Assembly (NCBI GenBank): GCA_019454045.1
Contig: SKCR01015044.1
Location: 23,841-87,840 of the forward strand
DNA from: Zanthoxylum bungeanum
Lineage: Eukaryota > Streptophyta > Magnoliopsida > Sapindales > Rutaceae
Reading direction: 5' to 3'
Length of the DNA: 64,000 nucleotides
Below are positions 48,680 to 59,151 of the stretch, in pieces (the stretch's first letter is position 1; each line of letters begins with the position of its first letter). Below the pieces are notes generated by a model. The model saw nothing but the letters and a program-made list of their open reading frames with translations, was not told where the DNA came from and made no database searches. Made by a program: the position numbers and the translations under genes.

Positions 48680-48691
48680 GCTCTGATACCA
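48680..48691 (-). other. Primer-binding site of copia-4
   Basis: TGGTATCAGAGC on the minus strand, two bases after the LTR end. tRNA-Met type. Confidence 0.92.
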
Positions 48692-48693
48692 CT

Positions 48694-49036
48694 TATTGTG
48701 ATTCACCGATCACTTTAGAGAGTGTTTGAGGAAAAACCGAAATCAATATTATTACTACAAGAATAATACACAAGTTTTACACAAAGAAAACTCACAAAAA
48801 ACCTCACTCTCTCTCAAGCTCTCTACTTGGAGCTTACACACTTTGGGATACTTTTACAATGGGTGAAGGCTCATTTTATAGTGTCCAAGACTCGTGAACA
48901 GTGTCACACGTCTTGGACACGTTTTGCCAATCATTCACAGCTTGCACACGTCTTCAGCTTCTCTGGCAAGCAAGTCAAGCTTCTCTGGCAAGCAAGTCAA
49001 GCTTGCTTTCGGTGCTAAGACAAGCTGTCTTCAACA
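48694..49036 (-). repeat. 5' LTR of copia-4
   Basis: 343 bp, near-identical to 44835-45177. Its inner tip reads TA instead of TG on the plus strand. A TATA box (TATAAAA, 48880-48874 on the minus strand) lies in it and points along the element. Confidence 0.95.
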
Positions 49037-49342
49037 GTAAGGTGATATAGAGCCAGCAAGTTTAAGGGATTGCAAGTCCAAGATTGCGACCCTTTGGTGC
49101 CTACGACTACATGTAACACCATGCCACCGGCAAAAGTGGATGGATTCATTCCATGAGCCCAAAACACCAAGAGGGTCATCTGTGATCTTGTGCTTGAATT
49201 CAAGCAAGGCTACTCGGTCGGTCTCGTTCCCAGCAACTTTATTAGCCCTGACACCATGGAATTCAAGCACGACCTGCAAGCTAAAACAGAAAACAAAGAC
49301 AGCTTGCACTACAAAAAATGACCAACACACGCTGATGCTCAT

Positions 49343-52160
49343 GTTGGATTGCCTTTTTTTTTTTTTTTTTGGGCACTGAAGCCTTAAGCAATCACTAGCT
49401 AGCGATGAACAACTCGCCTTCAATAATTAAACAATTTAGTACATTCCCCCTGAAGCAATCTAGGCTAAAGGCTTTTTGACCACCAGGCACTAGGCAGAGT
49501 TAAGCAAAGTTCTAATGACCACTAGGCAGAGTGCAACAAATTTCTAAAATGTGAGTTCAATGGACAGAATTTTTCTCATGAGGGGTAATTAGTAACAAAT
49601 TAAAGTAATGACAACTTGCATGGCTTTCCCACATGAAAAGCACTAGCCAGCTACCAATGAACAACTTGCCTTCAATAATTAAACAATCTAGGTTCCATTT
49701 TTTAAAAACCGGACCAAATATCTAAAAGAATATATTACTGGTTCGATCAGTTGAATGGGTAGAATTATATGATATTATAAATAATTTTAATTAAATAAAA
49801 AGTATAAAAAAATATTATTTATTTATTTGGTTAAAAAAATTGGGAAAAAAACAGCTGGATTGATTCACCGATTCGCTAGATTTAATTGGTTTTTTCCATC
49901 TGGTTTTGAAGATTCAGTTGGACCATACTCATAATTGATTCTCAATTTAACTGATTCAACAACTGGCCGGTCTGATTTCTTAACACTGGTTCATTCCCCC
50001 TGAAGCAAAAATCTAAGGTAAAGGGCTTTATGGGCTTGCAAGTTGCAGATAAAATTCCAAGGACCACTAGGCACTGCCTTGTACGCATTTAAATTTAAAG
50101 GATTTGTATGGCGCACTGATAACTGTATCTTCAAGACTTGTAAAACGCACTAACTTGACCCACACTAAAATTTTATTATTATTATTATTTTATATTTCTA
50201 ATTTTTAAATATAAACTGGATGCATTGGTTCTCAAAAAATCAAAGAAAAAACCCACACTTCCAATTTGTTCTGACATCTTTCAGCAATAAGAAAGCTGTC
50301 TCACATTCCCATATTTGAAGATTTACAAAGTGAGGATGAATCAAATTATTATCCGATTCATATTTAGGGATGGTAATTTCGCTCATAAATCTGTAAATCC
50401 ATAAAAACACATATGTAATAGGTAGGATTTGGTAAATTTTTAAGCAGGTTTGGTAATTTAAAGCTAGTGATTCATGAATATAATTATGATAATATGAATT
50501 TTACATTATGTTATAAATATTTTAAACTTTTATTTATGTGTCATAATTTACAAACTGTCAAATATTTTTTTTTTGTATGTTATGAAAAAATATCAAGGTT
50601 TAATTAAAAAGATTATATTAATAAGAGAGTAAGAGAATTCAATATTTTAAAAACCCGCAAAAAATTCGTTGGGTACCAGTGCGGGTTTGGTAATTTATTT
50701 TTATATGCGGGTGCGAATTTGATAATGAAAATTAAAACTCACAATGGGTATGGTGCGAGTTTGATAATTTATTTACCTATATGAATGCGAGTTTAATAAT
50801 GACAAATCTGCACCAAACTCTACCCACTTTCATCTCTATTTATAACGAATTAACAAAATGGTCTTAAAGATAACATATTGGTGGCAGTATTTCATCATTT
50901 CCACTTATAAAATGTTTCTTGACAAGACTAAATAAATGTGTGATCATAGACTCATCAACCTGGTTTCACACTTCATATTCTGAAAATCTTGATAAGCCGC
51001 CATAGTCTTTGAAATTCAATTAGTAGAGTCGGTTTTTATATCATCAAGACCCGCTATCAATGTGTAATCATAAATATCATTGCGGCTGAGCGAGAACCTC
51101 AAAATGAAACAAACATCCATAAGATAAAAACCAAAACCATAAATTTTGTATAGATAATTCATTTCATTAATATTCTCCGACAAAATTCTTCTTTATCAAA
51201 TAACTTGACATGATCTATGGATTACATAAAAATCCTATCAAATGCTGACCATGCAAACAAATTCAACAATAAAATGTAAGATCTTATGTATTTTTCAATT
51301 AAACAAATGGAAAAAATACTTGATTTGTAGATTCAGTCAAAGACTTGAGAAAATAAATAAATAATCTTATAAGGTTATTTAGTAATTAATATGAAACAAT
51401 GAGTTATTAAATTCATTAAATTTTTAAGTGTTATTAATAGTTAATTAGTTAAAAATTATTAATAATGATAAATTTAATAATTGTATCATTAAATTCATTG
51501 AATTTTCGAGCATATCATTAAATTCATTGAATTTTCTAGTGTTATTAATAATTAATTAATTATTAATTATTATTATTAACAATGATAAAAATTAATAATT
51601 GTATCATTAAATTCATTGAATTTTAGAGTGTTATTAATAGTATATAGATTAATAAATAATAAATTAAGAATTAGTAATTAATATGAAACAATGTATCATT
51701 AAATTCATTGAATTTTCAAGTGTTATTAATATTTAATTAGCAATTAATAAATAATAAATTACGAATAAGTGATAAATAAATTTAGTAATTAATACTTTAA
51801 TAAACTAACGAGAGCTCATTATTTCCCTTGAATTAAGGGGATAACTCTATTAGGTTTTGTTTTATAGTAGTATATAAATTATAAACATGTATAGTGATTT
51901 TCAAACCAATAGATATGTAAATTACCATCCGTATTAGGTTCACTAAATGTATATACTATGGTGCCACTGTTTCTTCATATTCGGTAAATGAAAATTTTCC
52001 AAAAAATTATTTGTTAATAAATGACAATTGTATGTTTCCATGGAAGAATTGAAAGTACATAAACCAAAATTCAATTAATAAATTGCGGGAACGATAGAAC
52101 CCATTTATTTTACAAGCAATCAAGCGCTTAGGATTGTATGGCTTGTCGCTCGGTCGAAGT
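49343..52160. other. Gene-free spacer between RLK-B and RLK-C with duplicated blocks and small repeats
   Basis: No gene is seen. A block near 49382-49510 (CTAGCTAGCGATGAACAACT, CCCCCTGAAGCAATCTAGG) recurs at about 49630-49692 and continues at 49990-50080. It is split by a roughly 295-bp AT-rich insertion with CCGGTCTGATT ends that resembles 55595-55725. A hAT-like MITE candidate spans about 50365-50850 (tips TAGGGATGGTAAT and TTCATCTCTA). The span 51400-51800 has five copies of an ATTAAATTCATTGAATTTT phrase in AT-rich repeats of variable spacing. Confidence 0.5.
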
Positions 52161-55100
52161 TCAAGCGTGGAGAAGTTTGTTTCTGATAGAAAGCAACTGA
52201 GCTGCAACATCTTCCATCTTAATGCGATCTCTTGGCAACTCTGATGCGCAAGTGACTCCAATTCTCAGTATCGAAACCAAGCATTCTGAAACACTAAAAT
52301 TTGCTCTGTTCCTTTGATTGCCAGCATTGGCCTCGCTCGTCTCCGCTTCTTCTCTTTCGACAAGAAGTATTAAATCCACAACTTCAACCATTCTTTCAGG
52401 CAGAGCTTCCTTGACAAAATTATGAAGGTTCAAGTTGCCAGTAAACATATCATCCGTTGGCTTCGTCCCTGTAAACATTTCCAACAAAAGTATGCCAAAA
52501 CTGTACACATCTCCTTGTGTTGATATCTCGCTTCCCATTCCATACTCTTGCAAATCAAAAATAAAAATTATCAAATATACCAATTGGTAAAGTGTCTTAG
52601 GGTGATAATAAAATGTTTTAGGTACCAATCGTTTTCTAACTATCATCGTGGACATTTGGGTTCATATTTAAGAAATTTTATTTTCCTGAAAAAAAAAGAA
52701 ATTTGTCTAAAATCACTAGAGTGATGAAATTATTATTTACCTGGAGCAGCGTAGCCAACTGTTCCTCTTATTCCAATGGAGCTTGATTGATTTGTTGCCA
52801 AATTATTGGTGGCTTCTAGAAGAAATTTTGCTAATCCAAAGTCGCCTACATGGCCGATCATTTCAACATTAAGAAGAACGTTGCTTGGCTTTAGATCACA
52901 GTGAACTATTGGAATTTCGCAATTTTGATGAAGATATTCTAATGCAAAAGCAACGTCAATTGTAATATTCAGTCTCTGCAAAAGATCCAAATTCCTCGAT
53001 GACCTATCTGTAGCAGGATTTGGATGCAGCCATTCCTCAAGGCTCCCGTTAGCCATGAACTCATAGACTAAGGCCTTGAAATCATTTCCTTGAAAATCAA
53101 CACTTGCACAAACAGAAATGATTTTAACAAGGTTTCGATGCCTAATACTTCTCAAAGCTTCACACTCCGCCATGAAACTCTTCGAAGCTCCTCGATGTTG
53201 AAGGTTAAGGACCTTCACTGCCACTGCTGTTTCATGATCATCGTGATTGAGGATTCCTTTATAAACACAACCAAAACTACCCGCACCGATCAAGTTTTCC
53301 GAAGAGAACCCATCAGTTGCTTTTAATAGATTGTCGTATGACACTTGTAAAACCGAAGCCAACGATGTTGATGGAGAGGAAGGCTCCCTTTTTGTTTTCC
53401 TCCACCGGTAAATAATTGCCAAACACATAAGAGTCACTAACAAAATACCCATAACTATAGGGATGATAAGCTTAAGGGACTGGGACTGTGTTTGCTTTGA
53501 TTTTTTGACGGGACAAGCTAATAAATGCAATTCAGATATGCCACCACAGAGATTATAGTTTCCAGCAAGAGAAATAGCACTCGAATTACTGAAGACTCCT
53601 TTTATTGGTACTTCGCCCTCAAAATCATTAAAAGATAGATTTAGATTCTGTAAAAAAAAAAAGTCCTCGAAATATTTTGGAATCTGACCAGACAAGTTGT
53701 TGCTTGAGAAATCTAGATACTGAAGGCCTCTCAAAGAACTCAACGACGAAGGAACATTCCCATGAAAGAAATTACCCTTCATGATAAGTTGCTCCAACCT
53801 AATGCAACTGCCTAGACTACTTGGAATTTCACCGGACAATTTATTATCAGATATATCAAAACGACCCAGATTTATCAAGTTACCAAAATTTGAGGGCAGA
53901 GAACCATTCAATTGATTTTGAGATAGATCAAGATAAATTGACAAGGAAGAGAGGCCAATCACTTCATGGGGTATGGTGCCTCTCAGATTGTTATTAGAGA
54001 GATCTAACTCCTCTAAGTTTTGGTATTTCCCTAGACTTGATGGAATGCTTCCCTGTAACATGTTTGTACGTAAACTTAGTCTAGTTAACAATGTTAAATT
54101 CCCTAGAGAAGATGGAATTTCCCCAAAGAACCTGTTATCATTGAACTGCAAATCATGTAGCCTGTAAAGATTCCCAATACTGCTTGGAATCCGGCCTGTG
54201 AATTGATTAATCTTTAGATATAAAACCTCCAGGTTAACAAGATTTCTTAATCCAATTGGGATACTTCCAAGAATTTGATTACGTGCAACTGATAGTATTT
54301 TGAGTTGGGTTGAAAGGTTGCCTACAGCTTCAGGCAACGTTCCTCTGAATTGGTTATTATTAAAAGCCAGCAGCACTAGGCTAGAAGCATTGACCAAAGA
54401 ATTAAGAAATTCCAAGTCATTTCCTAGCTGATTATTAGAAATGCTCACCCACTGAAGTTTATGGAGATTCTTCAGCGTAGGCACTTTTCCGCTAAATCTG
54501 TTATTTGAGATTGTAAACCTCACTAGATTTGAGACATTGGATATTGATGCAGGAATAGGCCCAGTAAATTGATTGTTAGCAACATTTATTGCTTCGAGAT
54601 TTGGAAGAGTGAAGCCTAAGTCTGAAGGAAGGCGTCCTTCAAGTTGGTTAATAGGAAAATAAAAAGTTTTAAATGAAGATATGTTGTAGAGGGACGGAGG
54701 AATTTCACCTGATAGCTTATTTTCACCAATTGAAATATAGAACAACCTCTTCAGCTGGCCCAGGGCTTCAGGAATTTGTCCCTCAAATTGATTTCCTGAT
54801 GCTGAAATGGCCTCAAGGAATGATAAATTGCCTATGAAAGGTGGGATTTCTCCTGTCAGATAGTTGAGGTGTATTATGAGTCTGCGGAGCTTTGACAAAG
54901 AGCCAATCTCCTCTGGAACTTTCCCCACAAGTTTGTTTCTGCCTACCTCAAGGGATTCAAGGTTAAGGCAACGCGATATGTTGGCAGGGATTTGCCCTCC
55001 AAATGTGTTGTTCTTCAGAGCTAAAGTCTGTAACCTGGACAAATTGCCAATCTCTTGAGGGATCTCATCACTGAAGCTGTTGTCTTCGAGTTTTAAAACT

Positions 55101-55405
55101 CTAAGAAAACTTAGATTTCCAATGTGAGGCGACAAAGTCCCCTGTAAGCGTGAATTTGGAAGAAGTAATGCAGTCACCCTTTGGTGACGACGACCGCAAG
55201 TGACACCGTTCCATTGGCAAAAGTGGCTGGAATCATTCCACGAACTCAAAACCTGAAGAGGGTCATGAGTGATTTTTGCTTTGAATTCAAGCAATGCAAG
55301 TCGATCAGTTGCGGTGGTAGCTAAACCATATGATGACCAGCTGGAGCAACAAAAAAGAAAGAAAGAAATGCTAAACTTTATTGAATTTGCATTTACAAAA
55401 TCCAT
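52161..55405 (-). CDS. LRR receptor-like protein kinase, subfamily XII, non-RD (RLK-C)
   Basis: Exons 55405-52741 and 52546-52161 give 3051 nt, 1016 residues, with a 194-bp intron at the family's conserved codon. ATG 55405 opens a signal peptide (FSISFFLFCCSSWS). The N-terminal cap has HFCQWNGVTCG, followed by about 22 leucine-rich repeats to near residue 600 (for example LSGEIPPSLYNIS). A transmembrane helix lies near 53405-53470 (PIVMGILLVTLMCLAIIY). The kinase has GAGSFGCV, AVAVKVLNL, IVHCDLKPSN and GDFGLAKF, then an APE split by the intron. HCD marks a non-RD kinase. It is more diverged from A and B than they are from each other. No lesion is seen, so it is probably functional as a cell-surface receptor of unknown ligand. 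Confidence 0.94.
52547..52740 (-). other. Intron of RLK-C
   Basis: Donor CCAG|GTAAATA and acceptor TTGCAAG|AGTATG on the minus strand, 194 bp. The frame is restored to give EYGMGS. Confidence 0.92.
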
Positions 55406-56050
55406 TGGATCGAGGGGGGAAAAAGGTTAATTTGGTACGAATGCTAGCTTCATGGATGGTGGATTCTTATAGGAAATCCCGGAATATAGAATGCGTCGTG
55501 CGAAAAGAAGAGGTTGACATGAATTGTTTTTATAAAAATGAAAGCATTTTTAAAAATTGAATTGGATGTTTGTGAAGAATCTAATGACCATATATACAGG
55601 TCGATTCACCGATTTTAATTCCTTTTTTTGAGGTCTGGTTTTTAAGATATAATTGGACCGGACTGACATTCGGTTCTCAATTAGACCGGTCTAATCGATA
55701 ATCCGATCCAATTTTCAAAAAAAAAAATTGAATTGCTTGTTTGTGAATGTCATTTTTTAGGGTTATTATCATTTCACTATTTTATAAATTGGGAAATAAC
55801 AAATATTATATCTTTATAAATATTATATTTTACTACCATATTTTTATATAACCTTACATTTTACTACTATATTTGTACAAAAATTACATTCTACTATAAA
55901 TTGTAAAATATTACAACTCAATACTTTTTGTAGTAAAATAATATTTCTCAATATTTCTTTTAGTAAAATATTATCTCTCAATATTTCTTAGAGTAACATG
56001 TAAGGTACTTGTAGTATAATATAATTTTTAGAAAGAAATAGTAATAGAGT
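55406..56050. other. RLK-C upstream region and AT-rich repeats
   Basis: The segment 55595-55725 (TTCACCGATT, GGTCTGGTTTTTAAGAT, ACCGGTCTAATCG) resembles 49855-49985, so both RLK-B and RLK-C have a copy of the same small repeat upstream. From 55800 to 56030 short TAGTAAAATATTA and TCTCAATATTTCTT motifs repeat. No gene is seen. Confidence 0.45.
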
Positions 56051-56499
56051 TATAATATTTCACATCGTTAACGAGATGAATCCTAAACTAGTATATTAGC
56101 CATAGGCTCTCATAATCTAGTAGATGTGTTTTGGGTTACAAAGCACAATAATAAATCTATGACAGGCTGTTGCCCAAAGCGGACAATATGTACTTGGTGC
56201 TTGGATTGTTACAGATGGTGTCAGAGCCGACTCGCGACCTGATGTGTCGATGAATATGATTTTGTTATGTTCTTTTTCCGATTACACCTCATGCAGACGC
56301 GATATCCTTTAGGGAAAATATTATAATATCTCACGTCGCTAACAAGGAGGATCATGAATAAGTATATAAGTCATGGGTTCTCCTAACCTAGTAGTCGTGT
56401 TTTACTGTTTTGAGTTGCAATTTTCAATAACAAATATGTGACGGGTTGTGTGCCCAAACCGGACAATATTTACTTGATTGTTGATCCCGGATTGTTACA
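56051..56499 (+). mobile_element. TRIM (miniature LTR retrotransposon)
   Basis: Two short direct repeats, 56051-56213 (163 bp) and 56322-56499 (178 bp), both run from TATAATAT-TCTCAC(A/G)TCG to GGATTGTTACA. They share GCCCAAA-CGGACAATAT. Between them are only 108 bp, starting with a primer-binding site TGGTGTCAGAGCC two bases after the first repeat. No ORF is present. This is the TRIM pattern. The repeats differ a good deal, so it is old, and no target duplication could be matched. Confidence 0.8.
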
Positions 56500-57940
56500 A
56501 AAATATTACACCTCAATACTTTTTGCACCAATTTATTATTTCTTAATAGTGAAATAATAATAACCCTTTTTTTAATCAGATTGCACCCCACCCTCCCCCA
56601 TCCCCCATCTCATATTAAATGTATTCCTTTGGACCAGTGGCGGACTTAAAAAATTTAATCAAAAGGGGGCTTAATACAGATATTTTAAAAAATTAAAGAA
56701 ACGATGACAGCAAACCAGGAGCAGTGGCGTCAAGATTGATTATGGATAAGAGATTTTATGCTGATTTTGCATCAAAACTCTAAGTTTTTTTTTATCCTGG
56801 TCCAATATAAGAATATAATTAAACTCATCATTATCATTTTAATAATATTTTAATTAGCATTTATTAGAAGCAGAATGACTCTACATAAAAAGCTTTTTTT
56901 TTTCTTAACGATAAAATATAATGAGAAAAAATAGAGTGATTAAATATTTAGAAGATGAGAAATAGAGATTAAAATAGATGAATTATAATAAGAACAATTT
57001 GTTTTAATATTATGTACAAAAATTAATTGATAATGAGAGTAATCAAAATATTAAAAATGAAAATCTAAATCATCTAAATTGTGTGAATAGTATGTATCTA
57101 AATATTTATTCCTAACAATTATTTTACTACTAGACCTTTTATAAACTTTAATATTATAGGCAGTGATGGATCCATGAATTTTATCTAGAGGGAGTTTAGT
57201 ATAAATATTTTCAAAAAAAAAAAATTGAGAATGATTAATATTTAGGGTGATTTTAAATCGACTTATTTTCAATACATTTATAATTATCATCGACTTGTTT
57301 TCATATTTTAAGAATATTGAAAATTAACTCAATTATCAATACAAATGAATATAATTTTCTATGCACACAACTAAATTATCATTTAACACAAAAATGCGTG
57401 GCACAATGGATGGGCTAACCATGCCAAAGTTCAAGCTAAATTTATATTTTCATATAATTTCCTATGCTTTTTACCACAAAAATTAAAAATAAAAATTAAC
57501 CCACTAATATATATATTTTAACCATGAGCCACCTCTATTTCAACCATTGACCCACTAATATATTTATGGTTGAATATAATTTCATTATCAACACACGTAA
57601 TATAATAATTCTCTTAGTTGTTGATATGTCACGAGAACTATCAATTATAACATTCATTTTTTTTCTCTTAAAATTTAATTTTTTTAAAAAAATATTTATG
57701 TTTAACATACATATATATATATTAACATGCCATATCATATAACAACTTACATACATATATGTATTAATTCGGTTATTTCCATAAGCTGATACATCAGGGA
57801 TCCACCTGTCTGGTCAAGTCGCGGGGTTCGACCTTCCCGGAAAGATCACGGTGGGTCGAGGGAGGAACCCCCGAAATAAAAATGAAATTCAAAGGTAAAG
57901 TGAATTGAAATAACCGATTTCGTGTGTTCTGGAACGAAAA
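56500..57940. other. Gene-free AT-rich region with a repeated GTGG-GGA fragment
   Basis: No gene is seen. The piece near 56637-56700 (AGTGGCGGACTTAAAAAATT, GGGGGCTTAATACAGAT) has a diverged copy near 57163-57235 (AGTGATGGATCCATGAATTTT). They may be two ends or two copies of a small transposon. Near 57815-57835 a GGGGTTCGACCTTCCCGG stretch resembles a polymerase III B-box, but no A-box accompanies it. Confidence 0.4.
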
Positions 57941-57956
57941 AGACATGCTGTCTTAT

Positions 57957-58162
57957 ATTGTCGCGACAATGAAAGGCAAAAACATAAAGTTGCATTCTGA
58001 CTCATATTATCACGACAATGGTTATTCATTGACATGACAAATGAGACACTGATACAAAAAGACTCTCGGACTTATATTGTCGCGCCAATGAGTAGTTATT
58101 ACCGCGACAATATGAAGCTCTGCATATTGTCGCAACAATGGCTTGTCATTGGCGCGATAATG
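57957..58162. repeat. Cluster of ATTGTCGCGACAAT palindromes
   Basis: A 14-bp palindrome at 57957-57970 recurs imperfectly near 58006, 58076, 58098, 58126 and 58148 (for example ATTGTCGCGCCAAT, ATTGTCGCAACAAT). The cores are CG-rich in an otherwise AT-rich setting. It lies 145 bp left of the CACTA terminus. No function is assigned. Confidence 0.7.
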
Positions 58163-58317
58163 GAACTCCGGTTCAAAAAATATGACTAAAAAGTATATAT
58201 TTTACGAATTATAAGTATTTTACAATCAATTTATTTTATGATTATCATATATTATTTATGTCAACACATGTAATCCATTATATCGATAATTAGTTCAGCC
58301 AATGTCCACTACAAGAA

Positions 58318-58735
58318 AATGAACTTTTAGCGTCCAAAACTTTAACGTCGAATTTAATTGCGACGCTAATAATCACTTTTAGCGTCAAAACTAATATTCG
58401 ACGCCAAATGTCAAGATTTTAGCGACGAGAATCATATTCGACGTAAAATTGTCTACTTTTAACGTCCAATACGATTTTCGACTCTAAAGGTTTTCAACTA
58501 TTCCCATAATCATTGGCGTCAACATAAATTGCGACGTTAAATTTTATACTTTTAGCGTCGAAAATCCTATTCGACGTCGAAAAGTTGACATTTAGCATCG
58601 ACTAGGTTGCGTCGCTAAAGGTTTATGACGATACCACCGACAAGCCGTTAATCTTTAGTGTCCAAATTTATTTTCGACGCTAAAAATTGGACATTTAGCG
58701 TCGAAATAAGAGATTCGACGCTAAAAATAGATTAA
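58318..58735. repeat. CACTA subterminal repeat region
   Basis: Dense alternating copies of TTTAGCGTC and its complement GACGCTAAA, often as TTCGACG(C/T)TAAA. In En/Spm elements such repeats bind the accessory transposase and set the transposition complex. Confidence 0.85.
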
Positions 58736-59151
58736 AATGTAGAATGCCACCAACCATTCTCCCCCTCTGATTTTTCTCTCATCCTTTGCAATCTGAGACT
58801 CTCTCATCTGCAACCTCACAACTCTCCTACAAATTTTCAATAAAATTGTAATTAATTTTCCATAAGGTAAATCTTCTTTCATATATCTTTATTATTTTTT
58901 TATATTTGCAAAGAATAATTATATATCTCACTTAAGTATTTCAGTTTAATCTTTGTAAAAAATTATGGTTTTCATTTTTTATGATTATGTTTATTGTATA
59001 CTTTGTGTTAGTGGTTTATGATTCATATATATAGATTAGTTAATTAACTAAATATTTTTTTTCTTCTGTAAACTAATTAATTAATCAACTAAATATACAT
59101 GTATATGCTTAAATAAATAATTAATGAATTGGTAATGTTGATGGGTGTAAT

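Larger units (their letters stand above)
44835..49036 (-). mobile_element. RT-less copia retrotransposon inserted in RLK-B (copia-4)
   Basis: Two 343-bp LTRs, GTAAG target duplications (44830-44834 and 49037-49041), a primer-binding site and a purine tract are all present. The LTRs differ at about six positions by eye, so the insertion is young. Internally only gag, knuckle, protease and integrase remain. Reverse transcriptase and RNase H, present in the related copia-1, are missing and replaced by a short repeat tract near 45345-45530. The element must have been copied using proteins from a relative. Confidence 0.95.
41756..49342 (-). pseudogene. LRR receptor kinase XII, disrupted by copia-4 (RLK-B)
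   Basis: Coding runs 49342-49037, then (after the 4.2 kb retroelement) 44829-42372, then exon 2 at 42150-41756. Without the element and one GTAAG copy the parts sum to 3159 nt (1052 codons plus stop) with no internal stop, so the insertion is the only obvious lesion. The product would have a signal peptide (MSISVCWSFFVVQ), cap FCRWHGVTC, about 22 leucine-rich repeats, a transmembrane helix near 43010-43085 and a kinase with GAGSFGSV, VAVKVF, HCDLKPSN (non-RD) and GDFGLARF. The insertion lies in the first repeats (after GSISPY). As it stands only a short N-terminal peptide could be made. It is the closest paralogue of RLK-A. Confidence 0.92.

Noticed and set aside
57051..57756. Small minus-strand ORFs in AT-rich DNA
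   Set aside because: Composition is lysine/asparagine/isoleucine-rich as expected of random AT-rich sequence. No domain or conserved context.
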